From the NCBI GenBank assembly GCA_035356615.1, contig DAOQSN010000018.1, forward strand, positions 1 to 64,000: a stretch of DNA of 64,000 nt, read 5' to 3'. Under the pieces are notes generated by a model that ran no database searches, was not told where the DNA came from, and saw nothing but the letters and a program-made list of their open reading frames with translations. Positions 45,625 through 55,206 of the stretch are shown piece after piece (position 1 is the stretch's first letter; every line of letters begins with the position of its first letter). This stretch comes from JAKQDH01 sp029558835. Lineage in GTDB: Bacteria > Planctomycetota > Phycisphaerae > UBA1845. Both the position numbers and the translations under genes were made by a program.

Positions 45625-46143
45625 TCATTTGCCCCCTTGTGGTTCGTGGTTGGCGCCGGGGGCTCCACATTCGGGACACACCGGAGACGTGGCCGCTCGC
45701 AACGAGTACCTACAGTGAGCGCACAAACCGGCGCGCGCACGCGTTACAGCCTGCCGTCGCCGGTAAGCCCAGCAGACTACGAGCCCGGCAGGGCGCAAGA
45801 GAAGCAGGCCAGCAACGCACCAGAGCGACAGCGAGAAACCCTCATACCACGGGTCCGACTTCCAGGTCACGGGACGCCACCCGGGACGAAGGAATATGGG
45901 AACGTCCCACTCGTGCAGCCGGCACACGAAGAGAAGCTCTCCCCGATATGCAGTGACGAAGGGCCCTCGATCCTGAATGTGCCGCAGGTACTCCGGACAC
46001 CCGGGATAAGCCATCCCTCCCAAGTCCAAGCACCGCGAGCGTTGCCAACTCGCGGAGATGAGAACGACCACGAGCGCCGCGAGCGCCACGTAGACGCCGA
46101 CGGTGATGGTCTTGCGTGTCGACCACGCCCAGCGCTGATCCAT
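45625..46143 (-). CDS. Membrane protein with C-terminal zinc ribbon
   Basis: The 172-residue product has an N-terminal membrane helix (about 13-30), a second hydrophobic segment (about 108-124) and a C-terminal C4 ribbon (GLCAHCRYSLRAA, then VCPECGAP). The LCxxCxYxLR...CPECG ending is widespread in Phycisphaerae-type planctomycetes and is one of the taxonomic hints here. The function is unknown. Confidence 0.68.
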   Translation of the reverse strand: MDQRWAWSTRKTITVGVYVALAALVVVLISASWQRSRCLDLGGMAYPGCPEYLRHIQDRGPFVTAYRGELLFVCRLHEWDVPIFLRPGWRPVTWKSDPWYEGFSLSLWCVAGLLLLRPAGLVVCWAYRRRQAVTRARAGLCAHCRYSLRAATSPVCPECGAPGANHEPQGGK

Positions 46144-46539
46144 ACGGTTACCGACGCGTGTTTATCCCCATCGAGCGGTGGGGGGCGACTCTGACACCAA
46201 CCCCGTGCGTAGTCACAGGCGAGCGCGGCGGCATCGCATCCCCTGCTCTGCCTTTGTTTCTACGGAAATGCGTCTGTGCCGACACGCGGCACCGGCGTTG
46301 GCATCAGGCCGCTCCCTGATCCCGACCCGTGTCGGGACGGTTCGGATGGCCAGCGCCGAATCGGGCACGGTGATTCACTATGGACCTCGCGGCAGTCGCA
46401 CGATCCGCCGCGAGCTTTCCTGGTCACCATCGCCAACGACCTGCCCTGGAAAATATACATCCGGTGCTCCCTGTCAACTGACCAGCGTTGCCGACGCCCC
46501 GCACCTGACCGGCCGGGGCATCGGCTCGAAGCTGATGGA

Positions 46540-46635
46540 GACGCGGGCAGGATGCCCGTGCCACCGTGGGGGACGCGGGCAGGATGCCCGTGCCACCGTG
46601 GGGGACACGGGCAGGATGCCCGTGCCACGGTGGGG
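46540..46635 (+). repeat. Three 32-base tandem repeats
   Basis: Three contiguous 32-base units begin GACGCGGGCAGGATGCCCGTG at 46540, 46572 and 46604, with a partial fourth at 46636. Each contains the hairpin CGGGCAGGATGCCCG. They lie in the 501-base gap 46144-46644, next to the lpxA stop. No spacers separate them, so this is not a CRISPR array. Confidence 0.85.
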
Positions 46636-46644
46636 GACGCGGGG

Positions 46645-47460
46645 TCAGTCTGCGTCGACGTCGGGGGACGCGGAGGGGCGGCCGGCGCGGCGCCGGCCCG
46701 CGATGCCGCGGCGGCTGTTGGCCTGCAGGAAGCTCAGCAGGCGCCGGCCGGGGTCCGTGCGGACCTGGGTGGCCAGTGCTTCGACGGCCTGACGGAACGG
46801 CAGCCCACCGCGATAGAGCGTACGATAGGCGTCGCGGATATCCGCGATCTCCTCCCGGCTAAGCCCAGCGCGACGCAGGCCGACGCGGTTGAGGCCGGCC
46901 ACGCGCCCGTCCAGAGCCGCCAGCATGAACGGCGGGATATCCATACTGATACCGGCGTTGCCTTGCAGCATCACCAATTCGCCGATGCGGCAGAACTGGT
47001 GGATGACGACGTCGCCGCTGATCATTGCCCGGTTGCCCACTTCGACGTGCCCGGCCAGCTTGGCCCCGTTCACCATCGTAACGGAGTTACCCACGATGCA
47101 GTTGTGCGCGACGTGCGCACCGCACAGAAGGAAGCAGCTCTCGCCGACGACCGTCTCGGACTCCGGCATGGTGCCGCGGTGAACGGTGACGTACTCGCGG
47201 AGGATGGTGCCCTTACCGATGCGGCAGAACGTGCGCTCATTGCGGTACTTCACGTCCTGCGGTTCGTGGCCGACGATGACGCCGGGGTGCAGTGTGCACT
47301 GGGGGCCGACGTGCGTCCAGCCGGTGAGGTAGACGTTGTGGTACAGCCGCGTGCCGGCGTCCACGCGGACGTTGGCGTCGATCACGCAGTAGGGGCCGAT
47401 CTCCGCGGCGGGGTCGATCTCAGCGTGCGAGTCCACGATTGCGGTCGGATGAATGCTCAA
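46645..47460 (-). CDS. lpxA: UDP-N-acetylglucosamine acyltransferase LpxA
   Basis: The TTG at 47460 is preferred: AAAGGA lies 8 bases upstream and LSIHPTAIVDSHAEI matches the family start; an ATG at 47484 is the alternative. The 271-residue product is a left-handed beta-helix of hexapeptide repeats with the catalytic-His segment (CGAHVAHNCIVGN) and the HQFCRIGELVML and DIPPFMLA segments. It then has the C-terminal helices (REEIADIRDAYRTLYRGG). It starts lipid A synthesis by O-acylating UDP-GlcNAc. No other lipid A genes are adjacent. The last 20 residues are Arg-rich and low complexity. Confidence 0.93.
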   Translation of the reverse strand: MSIHPTAIVDSHAEIDPAAEIGPYCVIDANVRVDAGTRLYHNVYLTGWTHVGPQCTLHPGVIVGHEPQDVKYRNERTFCRIGKGTILREYVTVHRGTMPESETVVGESCFLLCGAHVAHNCIVGNSVTMVNGAKLAGHVEVGNRAMISGDVVIHQFCRIGELVMLQGNAGISMDIPPFMLAALDGRVAGLNRVGLRRAGLSREEIADIRDAYRTLYRGGLPFRQAVEALATQVRTDPGRRLLSFLQANSRRGIAGRRRAGRPSASPDVDAD

Positions 47461-47574
47461 AGTCCGTGTCCTTTCCCGGATCACTGCGGCTCAGCGTCGT
47501 CGGTCGTTGGGCAGCCTGTTGACGTACTCCTTGTCCGCGCCGGCCGTGGCAGCAGCAGGGACGTTCCGCGTACC

Positions 47575-47625
47575 CCACGTCGGCCACGGGGGGCCGACGC
47601 TGCGGGGGATCGGCCGACGCTACCT
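47575..47625. repeat. GTAG REP-like unit overlapping a stop codon
   Basis: CCCACGTCGGCCACGGGG and a second inverted GTAGCGTCGGCC unit lie between lpxA and the glycosylase gene. On the minus strand the GTAG at 47620-47623 provides the TAG stop of the glycosylase. Confidence 0.7.
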
Positions 47626-48429
47626 TCTCGATGGTCGCACCCGGGGCGAAAGCCCGAGGCGGGCCATCGCCTTCTGCAAGTCCTCCCAGGCCTTCCCTTT
47701 TTCGCCCGGGTTCCGCAGGAGGTACGCCGGGTGATACGTCGGCAGCACCGGGATCGACGGCCCCTGCCCGAGGATGCCGGAGACAAAGTACTCGTGGAAC
47801 CGGCCGCGGAGCTTGCCGATGCTCGTGGTCGTCTGGAGCAGGGTCTTGGCGGCCGGGGCGCCGAGGGCGATGATGAGCTCCGGCTGGATGGTGGCCAGTT
47901 GCTCATGCAGGTACGGGCCGCACGCGAGGATTTCCTCGGCCAGCGGTTCGCGGTTGTCCGGCGGTCGGCACTTCAGGACGTTGCAGATGTAGACCTCCTC
48001 GCGGGTCAGGTTCATCGCGTCGATCATCTTGGTCAGGAGCTGCCCGGCCTTGCCGACGAACGCGAGACCCTGTCGGTCTTCATCCGCCCCGGGGGCTTCG
48101 CCGACGAACACCAGCCGGGCGTTGGCACTGCCCTGGCCGAAGACCGTCTGCGTGCGTGTCTGGTGCAGGCCGCATTTCGTGCAGCCGCGCACCTGCGTGT
48201 CGTTGAGAACCTTAAGGTGTGTCTCCTTCTCGGGGTCGGCATTACGCACGGGAGGCGGCCGGCTGCCTGCTGCGGGGACACCCGACGGCGCGGGCTGGGG
48301 GGGCGACGTGGGCACGCCGGACAGGGCGTGCAGAGACATCGGCGCCGGCAGTGGCACGCAGCGCAGCCCGAGCAGCCGATCGGTCTCCAACTGCTGCGCC
48401 AATGCGTTGCCAACGGCCTCGATGTTCAT
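47620..48429 (-). CDS. Uracil-DNA glycosylase, family 4-like (Fe-S)
   Basis: The start at 48429 (MNIEAVGNALAQQLE) is supported by a well-formed helical N-terminus; the frame runs further up without meaning. The 269-residue product has a Pro-rich linker (about 28-60) and then the UDG domain. That contains the Cys pair RGCTKCGLHQ, GEAPGADEDRQGLAFVG, CNVLKCRPPDNR with a third Cys, LACGPYLHEQL, and the LPTYHPAYLL motif with its His. The four Cys fit a 4Fe-4S cluster. The enzyme removes uracil from deaminated DNA. It is a standard length with an added N-terminal extension. Confidence 0.9.
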   Translation of the reverse strand: MNIEAVGNALAQQLETDRLLGLRCVPLPAPMSLHALSGVPTSPPQPAPSGVPAAGSRPPPVRNADPEKETHLKVLNDTQVRGCTKCGLHQTRTQTVFGQGSANARLVFVGEAPGADEDRQGLAFVGKAGQLLTKMIDAMNLTREEVYICNVLKCRPPDNREPLAEEILACGPYLHEQLATIQPELIIALGAPAAKTLLQTTTSIGKLRGRFHEYFVSGILGQGPSIPVLPTYHPAYLLRNPGEKGKAWEDLQKAMARLGLSPRVRPSRR

Positions 48430-48618
48430 CGCGTGAAACCACCCAGTGACGGAACCTCGTTGCACGGCGCATGCCGCCGGCGGGGCGAGCCTGCCGGTCG
48501 CCGTAGCGTCATCACGGGTGAGAATATCGCGTGGAACCGGGGTCGTTTCAAGGTGAGCGGAACCGCGGGAGCGGAAACCGGTAGGGGGGTGCGTCCAGAC
48601 GCGCGGCGCGGGCGTCCT

Positions 48619-48695
48619 GTAGCGTCGCCCCCCCCGTCGGCGACGTAGTCCTCGGCAGAGCCGCGAACTCCCACGTCGGTCACGGGCGGCCGCGA
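48619..48695. repeat. GTAG REP/BIME pair
   Basis: GTAGCGTCGCCCCCCCCGTCG (48619-48648) and an inverted CCCACGTCGGTCACGGGCGG (48669-48695) form a degenerate pair. It lies in the 309-base gap between the glycosylase gene and the hydrolase gene. The rest of the gap holds the divergent promoters. Confidence 0.65.
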
Positions 48696-48738
48696 CAGGG
48701 GCTTGCGCTTCTGGTTTCCGGGTGGTATCAGCCACGGT

Positions 48739-49635
48739 ATGATGCCGGGCATGCTGCCTTATGAGGAGCTCGAGGTTGTGCTGCCGGACGGGTACCGGGC
48801 GTATGGGCGGTACTGGGGCGTGGACGCCCCGCGGGGCGCGGTGCTGTATCTGCCCGGGATTCAGTCGCATTGCGGCTGGTTCGAGGGGTCGGCGCGGCGG
48901 CTGTGGCGGGCGGGGCTGGCGGTGCTCCAGGTGGACCGGCGGGGCTGTGGCCGTAACCGCGAGCAGCGAGGACATGCCGAGTCAGCGGAACAGCTTGTCG
49001 GGGATGCCTTGGCGGCGCGCGACGAGCTGCTGCGCCGGTCGGGATGCAGCAGCTTCCACGTCGTCGGCGTGAGCTGGGGCGGGAAGCTGGCGGTAGCGGC
49101 GTACGTGGCCGATCCGGCCGGCGTAACGGGGCTGTCGCTGGTGACGCCGGGGCTGTTTCCGGTGATGGCCGCCTCGGGCTCGCAGCGGTGGGCGATCGGC
49201 TTCGCCATGCTCTACGAGCCGCTGAAGTTGATCGACATTCCCCTCAATGAGCCGGAGCTCTTCACGACGAACACCCACTGGCAGCAGTGGATCCGCGACG
49301 ACGAGTTGACGCTACGGCAGGCGACGGCCTCGTTCTACCTCGCCTCGCGGCGCCTGGACAAGCTGGCGGTCAAGCTGGCGCGGAGCAGGCCGGTCCCCAT
49401 CCACCTGATGCTGGCGGGTGAGGAGCACATCATTCACAACGATCAGACGGCGGCGTTGGTGCGGGATTTGCAGTGGCCGCACTGCCGCATCACCACGTAT
49501 GAAGGCGCGCGGCACGGGTTGGAGTTTACGGCCGAGGCGGCGCAGTTCTTCGATGACCTGGTCGGCTTCGCGGTCAACCACGCTGCTCCTGCGCGCGACG
49601 TTGTGCTCACAGCAGGCGAGCCGGCACCTCTATGA
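48739..49635 (+). CDS. Alpha/beta hydrolase
   Basis: The 298-residue product has the oxyanion region YLPGIQSHCGWFEG, the nucleophile elbow GVSWGGK, an acidic region AGEEHIIHND and a His near the end (GARHGLEF). This is a serine-hydrolase/lysophospholipase-like pattern. The start is uncertain: ATGs at 48739, 48742 and 48751 are all possible. It overlaps the next gene by four bases, so the two are coupled. The substrate is unknown, perhaps a lipid. Confidence 0.82.
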   Translation: MMPGMLPYEELEVVLPDGYRAYGRYWGVDAPRGAVLYLPGIQSHCGWFEGSARRLWRAGLAVLQVDRRGCGRNREQRGHAESAEQLVGDALAARDELLRRSGCSSFHVVGVSWGGKLAVAAYVADPAGVTGLSLVTPGLFPVMAASGSQRWAIGFAMLYEPLKLIDIPLNEPELFTTNTHWQQWIRDDELTLRQATASFYLASRRLDKLAVKLARSRPVPIHLMLAGEEHIIHNDQTAALVRDLQWPHCRITTYEGARHGLEFTAEAAQFFDDLVGFAVNHAAPARDVVLTAGEPAPL

Positions 49636-51395
49636 CGGGTACGGATCCAGCCGACGCAGGTACCGGTGCCGGACCAGGACGGGGGCGCTGGGCCTGGTTG
49701 CCGGTAGTGGGCATCGTGGCGGCGGTGTACCTGGCGACCCTGGCGGTCCTGCCTCGCGACGGCTTCTGGACCATTGATAACGGTTGTAAGTTCATTCAGA
49801 TGGAGGGGCTGCTCCGCACGCACTACCGTGATTTTTCGGTGCCCTGGCCGGGGCGAACGCTGGACCCGGAATATACATATCAGCCTCTGCCGAAGCCGTT
49901 CGGATACGTGGTGGACGGGAAACTATACAGTCGGTATTCGCCGGTGTTCGCGATGCTTGCGTCGGTGCCGTATCGCGTGCTCGGCTGGTGGGGGCTGTAC
50001 GTTATACCCTTGCTTGGGGGCTTGCTGATTCTACCGGCGGTGTGGGGCCTGGCCGGGCTGCTTGGCTCAGGCAACCTCGGCAAGACAGTGGCCGTACTCA
50101 TCACGGCCTTCGCCACGCCGATGTGGTTCTACAGTCTTACGTTCTGGGAGCACACCCCGGCCGCGTGTCTGGCCGTCTGGAGCGTGTGGGCAGGTGTCCA
50201 GTACCTGACGTTGCGTCGTCCGCTCTACCTGCTTGCCGCGGGGATACTGGCGGGGCTGGCCGTGTACTTCCGGGACGAACAGTATGTCTTCGCGGTCGTG
50301 CTGGGGATCATGCTGGCCGTCCGGGCAAAGCGGTGGGGGGGGCTGGCGCTGTTTGCACTCGGCGCGGTGGTGGTGCTGGTTCCCTGGTGGTGGTTTCAGG
50401 CCGTGGCCATACGAACACCCTTGGGGCACCACTTCGGTCTGTATGCGCCGCTGGCGGGGGGATTCGGTGCCTATTGGCTCGAACGCTGGGAGGTACTCCG
50501 GGCGGTCCTTATTAACAGTCATGAGTACGCGACGGTTTCTTTCCTAATGTGTGCGCCGTTTCTGGTGTGTCTCGTCTGGCGTCCCATATTGCGGCGGCCC
50601 CATCTGGCGGCCGGGCTTGCCGGCATAGCAGGTCTCGGGCTGGCGGCCGGCGTGGTCGTTTGCTGCGGGTACCTGACGGCGGAGCGCCCGGTGTGGTACC
50701 TGCTGCACGCCAACAGCCTGTTTGCGGCCGCGCCGGTGCTGATTCTGGGATTGCCGCGCCTGTCGCTCGCGGTGACGCACACTCCGAGTGGAGACGGCGA
50801 GGGCAACATGGAATCGGCCGGTCACATCCTGGGCCTCCTCGCGCTGATCTTCCCCCTCGTCTATGTTTTTGTGGTCCCGGACGTGGGGATGGGCGGAACG
50901 GGGATCCACTGGGGCTGCCGATTCCTGTTGCCTCTCTGTCCCTTGCTGGCGGCGCCGGCGGGTGTGTTGCTGGAAGGGTGGTGGCGGAACGACGGGCGAC
51001 GGCTACGCGTCGTGACGCTCCTGCTGGCGGGCGTGGTGATGGTGTCGGTAGGAGCGCAATGGCACTCGTTACGGTTGCTCTACCTGCGCCAGCGGTTCGA
51101 CGCCCATGTCAATAGTGTGGTTGCCGCCCGGCCCGAGAGCATCGTCCTGACGCACACGTGGTTTGTGGCTGCGGAGTTGTGCCACTCCTTCTACACCAAG
51201 AGCGTTTTCCTGTTGCCGCCGGGGGGATCGTTGGATGCCCTGCTGGAGCCGGCCTACCGGGCGGGGTATCGAGCGGCGCTCTGGGTGGACGCGGTAGATC
51301 CCCGGCTGCCGCTGGACGTTGAAGACCAGCTCCTTGCCGACGGCAACCTCGACTTCGTCAGTCTGCGCTTGCGGCCTCTGCGATTGGAGGAGTGA
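49632..51395 (+). CDS. Polytopic membrane protein, GT39-like
   Basis: The ATG overlaps the hydrolase stop (ATGA). The 587-residue protein has about ten membrane helices. It has an early lumenal-type loop with a conserved acidic residue (RDGFWTIDNGCKFIQMEG) and a later soluble C-terminal part (about 490-587). This layout resembles dolichyl-phosphate mannosyltransferase-type (GT39) or ArnT-like glycosyltransferases, without a definite catalytic assignment. Coupling to a hydrolase suggests envelope lipid or polysaccharide modification. Confidence 0.7.
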   Translation: MTGTDPADAGTGAGPGRGRWAWLPVVGIVAAVYLATLAVLPRDGFWTIDNGCKFIQMEGLLRTHYRDFSVPWPGRTLDPEYTYQPLPKPFGYVVDGKLYSRYSPVFAMLASVPYRVLGWWGLYVIPLLGGLLILPAVWGLAGLLGSGNLGKTVAVLITAFATPMWFYSLTFWEHTPAACLAVWSVWAGVQYLTLRRPLYLLAAGILAGLAVYFRDEQYVFAVVLGIMLAVRAKRWGGLALFALGAVVVLVPWWWFQAVAIRTPLGHHFGLYAPLAGGFGAYWLERWEVLRAVLINSHEYATVSFLMCAPFLVCLVWRPILRRPHLAAGLAGIAGLGLAAGVVVCCGYLTAERPVWYLLHANSLFAAAPVLILGLPRLSLAVTHTPSGDGEGNMESAGHILGLLALIFPLVYVFVVPDVGMGGTGIHWGCRFLLPLCPLLAAPAGVLLEGWWRNDGRRLRVVTLLLAGVVMVSVGAQWHSLRLLYLRQRFDAHVNSVVAARPESIVLTHTWFVAAELCHSFYTKSVFLLPPGGSLDALLEPAYRAGYRAALWVDAVDPRLPLDVEDQLLADGNLDFVSLRLRPLRLEE

Positions 51396-51457
51396 ACGCG
51401 AAGACGCGCCGCGGCCGGGGCCTTGCCACTCCATTGGACCACGCCAATGGGAAAGGG

Positions 51458-51556
51458 GGGTGCCATGCCCAAGCCGAAGGCGCCGGCATGCTGCTACGGG
51501 CGGGAGTATTGGGCACGTGCGAGCGCATGGCGGCGCTGCGCTTGGCCATGCCACCC
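51458..51556. repeat. Family A repeat
   Basis: A full 99-base copy with standard arms and its own centre (TGCTACGGGCGGGAGTATTG). It lies in the 315-base gap 51396-51710, which also has a CCCTCACCCTACCCTCTCCC stretch seen elsewhere in the window, and no gene. Confidence 0.85.
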
Positions 51557-51710
51557 TGGCCTCGCTGTCGGTTTCCGTATTGTGCGAACCTATTCAGCGG
51601 AGTTTTTGACAGAACCGCGCTGCGCGTCCGTGAGAGCGTGGCCAGAGCATTGGATCGGCGCATCATCCCCCCTCACCCTACCCTCTCCCCCACGAGGGAG
51701 AGAGGTTTCG

Positions 51711-52652
51711 TCAGGCGTCCTTCTGAACGCAGCGGGCTTCGCGGCGCGCGGAGCGGGCCTCGCGGCGCCAGGTGAGCAGGACCCAGCCGGCCACGCTGAG
51801 CAGAATGAGCGGACCGCCCACCAGCGTCGCCGACGGCACCGCCTCGCGTACCAGCAAATACGTCCACAGCGGGTTCAGCACCGTCTCCAGCAGCACGATC
51901 AGGGCCGCCCGGTGCGCCTCCACACGCTGCAACGCCCAGGAGAACAGCACGTAAGGCAGCGCGAACTGTACGACGCTCAGGAGTATTACCAGCCCCCACT
52001 GCGCTGGCGTCAACTGAAAGACACCCCACCACATCACCGCTGGTACGAGCAACACGCCCGAGCCCATGCAGTTCAGCCAGGTCACGACGGTCGGATTCAC
52101 CGCCCGCAGGCCGCGCAGCATCACCGTCAGCGTACCATAGCCGAACCCGCTCGCCAGTGCGACGAAGAGGGCAGGCGTGCCGGATGGATCACCGCCGACG
52201 AAGATGACGGCCACTCCCGCCATCGCCAGCGACAACACCAGCCCTTCGGTCCAGCCGGGTTTCTCGCGCAAGAGCAGCGGCGAGAGCAGGAACACCCAGA
52301 GCGGCGAGGTGTACTGCAGGATGATGACATTGGCGGCCGCGGTCTGCGTCGTGGCGATGACGAAGCACGCGGTCATCAGCGTGAAGCTCGCCACGGAGCC
52401 GATCGACCAGCCGACCTCGGTGCACCGCAACGTACCCAGGTGGCGCAACGCGAACGGCGTGAAGAGCAAACCGCCCAGCAGCGAACGATAGCAGGCGATC
52501 GTCACGCCCGGCACGCCGCCGTCCTGGAGCGTGAGCAGCTTGATCAGCGGCCCGTTCAGGCTCCACAGGACGGCGCAGATGAGCAGCGCCGCCACGCCCG
52601 CAGAGCGCGAACGAGACGCAGCCGGCGCGCGGGAGTCAGGAGTCATGTTCAC
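51711..52652 (-). CDS. EamA-family (DMT) transporter
   Basis: The 313-residue protein has ten hydrophobic segments in two EamA repeats (about 20-150 and 165-300). The internal phrases WSLNGPLIKLLTLQ, QYTSPLWVFLLSPLLLRE and LPYVLFSWALQRVEAHRAA are typical of this drug/metabolite exporter family. It probably exports amino acids or related metabolites. The C-terminus is basic. The start could be the ATG at 52652 or 52646. Confidence 0.88.
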   Translation of the reverse strand: MNMTPDSRAPAASRSRSAGVAALLICAVLWSLNGPLIKLLTLQDGGVPGVTIACYRSLLGGLLFTPFALRHLGTLRCTEVGWSIGSVASFTLMTACFVIATTQTAAANVIILQYTSPLWVFLLSPLLLREKPGWTEGLVLSLAMAGVAVIFVGGDPSGTPALFVALASGFGYGTLTVMLRGLRAVNPTVVTWLNCMGSGVLLVPAVMWWGVFQLTPAQWGLVILLSVVQFALPYVLFSWALQRVEAHRAALIVLLETVLNPLWTYLLVREAVPSATLVGGPLILLSVAGWVLLTWRREARSARREARCVQKDA

Positions 52653-52738
52653 GTGTTCTCAGACATCGCCCCCGCCGTCACCCGTGGACGGCACCCGGCT
52701 CCCCTTCCCCTTGTTGATGAGCGACTTCGGCAGCGTGC

Positions 52739-54895
52739 TCACGGACCCGTGAAGACGTCCTCAAACTCCGCGTAGTCGTTCACGTCCACGGTGTCGTCGG
52801 CGTCAAAGTCGGCGGCGTCGCACGCGGTGGGCAACGGGCCGGCGGCCGGGGCGGCCGTGAAGCACGTCTGGAACTGCGCGAAATCGGCCAGATCGACGTC
52901 GCCGTCACTGTCGAAGTCACCATTCCCCACCCGGGCAATGACATTGACGAAAATGTCCGAGTTGCCGTTCTGTGTCGAAAGGTAGCACGGATACACCTTC
53001 TTGCCCGCCAGGCCCAGCCCGTTGTAATCGCCCAGGAACTGTGAACCGGGACGATCCAGGCCGTCGTAGTAGCTATCGAACATGTTGGGCGTCAGCCGGT
53101 ACTCGGTCCACGTGTTGCCGTCGTTGCTGCTGGTGCTGTAGTACGCGTCGAAGTAGCCGTGCTCGGTGTCGTCCGCGGTGGGATTGCGCCGGGTGTCGTA
53201 GAACAGCACGTGCAGCACTCCATCGCGGTCCACCTCGATCCAGGGGAAGAACTGGTCGCCCGGCGGAAAGCCGTCGCCGTTGATGACCAACGGCGTGGAC
53301 CAGGTGGTGCCCTCGTCCACCGAGCGGGTGAAATACAGATTCACGTTGTACTGGTTGAGGACGACGGACGTCGTGTCGAAGTAGACGCAATACAGATGTC
53401 CGTTGACGGGGTTGACGGCGAGCGAGGCCAGCGCCGGCACCCGGAACCAGCCCGGAAAGCGCGAACCATCCTGGACGGGCCAGTAATCCAAACGCGTGGC
53501 CACCCGTACAGCCCCCAGAAACGATACACCGCCGTTGGTGCTCTTGCGAATCCAGATGCCGTTGGTGTAGTCCCAGTAGCACACGTACACCTGCCCCTGG
53601 GGTCCCACGCGGGGGAGCAAGCCCAGCCCGCTGCCCAGGCTCACCGGTGCCGACCACGTCGCGCCCATGTCCGTCGAACGCAGGACACCCTGGTTGTACG
53701 CGATGTACACCCGGGTCAGGTGCGGGCTGGTCGGGTCGGGCCCGGCCGCCATCCACCCCTTGTCCGCCGAGCTGCTGACGCGGGCCATCACCGCTGGGTT
53801 GAAACTCTCCTGGGCCGCGGGCTTGCGCGCCACGTAGATCCCCCCGTTGCTGGCGAACGAAATCCCCCCGACCCACATGTCGCCCGTGCGGTTGTCGTAA
53901 CAGGTCATGGGGTCCCCTTCGACGCTGGATTGATACGCCACCGGTGGGCGGATGAGGTAGTCGGTCCAACTCTGCCCCCCGTTTGTACTCAAGGCCAACC
54001 CGACGCGGATGATCTCAGTGGTCGTCGAATTGCGCCAGTCGTTCCAGGCGCCGACCATGTGAGAGGGATTGGCCTCCGAACTCGACATGGTTGTCTCGTT
54101 GGACGCAAACGCGCCTCCGGCAACGTCCACGCGTACCTGCGGCCCGATGTGGATGCCCACACCGCGACTCGGCGGCTGCGAAGGTGGCGGCTCCACCGGC
54201 TGGTCGGCGAGCAAGGCCGGCAACTGCGGCGGCGTCTCATACCCGGCGGCTGCGGCGGCCGCCACGGCTGCGCGGGCCGCGGGCGGGTCACCCGTGAAGT
54301 AGTACACCACCGGCAGACGCACGTGCGCGTACTCGTTCCGGGGGTCGATCTCGAGCACACGCTGGTACTGGGCGACGGCCTCGTCCCAGCGCGCGGTAGA
54401 GTCAAACAGAATGCCCAGCAGCACGCCGGCCTCAACGTGTTGTGGATCAAGCTGCAAGGTCGTGCGCGCCGCCGCGAAGGCGTACTCGGTCTTGCCTTTG
54501 TAGAACAACGCCCGCCCCAGACCCAGATACGCGGCGGCAAGGTCGGGAGCCGCCACGATCGCGTCGCGGTACGCTCCCAACGCCCCGACGATGTCATTGG
54601 CAGCCAGCAGTTCCGTGCCGGCCTCCACCCGACCTGCCGCCCAGGCAGCGTCGCCACGTCCCGGCAGGCCAAGCTGGTCGGCAGCCTCCGCGTCAATGCC
54701 CACCAGCCCCGCCTCAAACGTCAACCCGGCCAGAGCTTCACGGAGACGCTGCTCCCGATAGGGCAGCTCCGCCGGTGCGGGAGCCGCCGGGCGTGCCTGG
54801 GGTGTAAGGGAAACCCCTGTGCCACCCCGATGCGCGCACGCCACGACGAGCAGACCCGTCCCCGCCGCGATCACAGTCAACGCCAACGTCTTCAT
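52739..54895 (-). CDS. Exported TPR/sialidase-fold protein with dockerin-like tag
   Basis: The ATG at 54895 has GGGGGA 6 bases upstream. The 718-residue product is a probable lipoprotein (LLVVACAH). It has TPR-type helices (about 90-215: AYLGLGRALFYKGKTEYA, WDEAVAQYQRVLEIDPRNEYA), then a beta-propeller with sialidase Asp-box-like phrases (STNGGQSWT, STDMGATWS, STNGGVSF, SVDEGTTWS, SNDGNTWT). It ends with two Asp-rich loops (NGDFDSDGDVDLADF, AADFDADDTVDVNDY). The sialidase Arg triad is not evident. A surface-binding or scaffold role is more likely than an enzyme. Confidence 0.82.
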   Translation of the reverse strand: MKTLALTVIAAGTGLLVVACAHRGGTGVSLTPQARPAAPAPAELPYREQRLREALAGLTFEAGLVGIDAEAADQLGLPGRGDAAWAAGRVEAGTELLAANDIVGALGAYRDAIVAAPDLAAAYLGLGRALFYKGKTEYAFAAARTTLQLDPQHVEAGVLLGILFDSTARWDEAVAQYQRVLEIDPRNEYAHVRLPVVYYFTGDPPAARAAVAAAAAAGYETPPQLPALLADQPVEPPPSQPPSRGVGIHIGPQVRVDVAGGAFASNETTMSSSEANPSHMVGAWNDWRNSTTTEIIRVGLALSTNGGQSWTDYLIRPPVAYQSSVEGDPMTCYDNRTGDMWVGGISFASNGGIYVARKPAAQESFNPAVMARVSSSADKGWMAAGPDPTSPHLTRVYIAYNQGVLRSTDMGATWSAPVSLGSGLGLLPRVGPQGQVYVCYWDYTNGIWIRKSTNGGVSFLGAVRVATRLDYWPVQDGSRFPGWFRVPALASLAVNPVNGHLYCVYFDTTSVVLNQYNVNLYFTRSVDEGTTWSTPLVINGDGFPPGDQFFPWIEVDRDGVLHVLFYDTRRNPTADDTEHGYFDAYYSTSSNDGNTWTEYRLTPNMFDSYYDGLDRPGSQFLGDYNGLGLAGKKVYPCYLSTQNGNSDIFVNVIARVGNGDFDSDGDVDLADFAQFQTCFTAAPAAGPLPTACDAADFDADDTVDVNDYAEFEDVFTGP

Positions 54896-55206
54896 GGCAA
54901 ATCCCCCAGAGAAAGGCCCCGGTTCGGCCCCACGGTCCCACGCCGCCAGTGTATCGCAAACCGCCGGGTGCGTTCAAGCCCGGCGGCCCGACGGGCAGCG
55001 GAGAAACGCAGTATCGATTGTCGATTGTGGCTTGCCACGGGCGGTGGAGGGGGAGTGGCGCGAACACCATCCCCACGCCGCCTCACCAAGGGGCCTCGGT
55101 GGGTACCGGACGTTGCCGTACGTGGACGAGGCCTCCGCACGCAGGCCCGGTGACCGCGGCCTCGGGTGATTCGGCGCGTTCCTCGCCGACCGCCTCCAGG
55201 CCATGC
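54896..55206. other. Intergenic, no feature seen
   Basis: This 311-base gap holds the promoter of the TPR/sialidase-like gene and a short ATCGATTGTCGATTG motif. Related AATCGACAATC clusters occur at 55719-55737 and 57544-57572. No gene was recognised. Confidence 0.5.

Noticed and set aside
46540..46635. Possible CRISPR array
   Set aside because: The 32-base units are contiguous with no spacers and no cas genes nearby.
46276..48648. Plus-strand 790-residue frame across lpxA and the glycosylase
   Set aside because: It covers two well-supported minus-strand genes and the tandem repeat; it is a composition artefact.
53159..55153. Plus-strand 664-residue frame
   Set aside because: It is antisense to the TPR/sialidase-like gene, is Arg/His/Val-rich, and has no domain.
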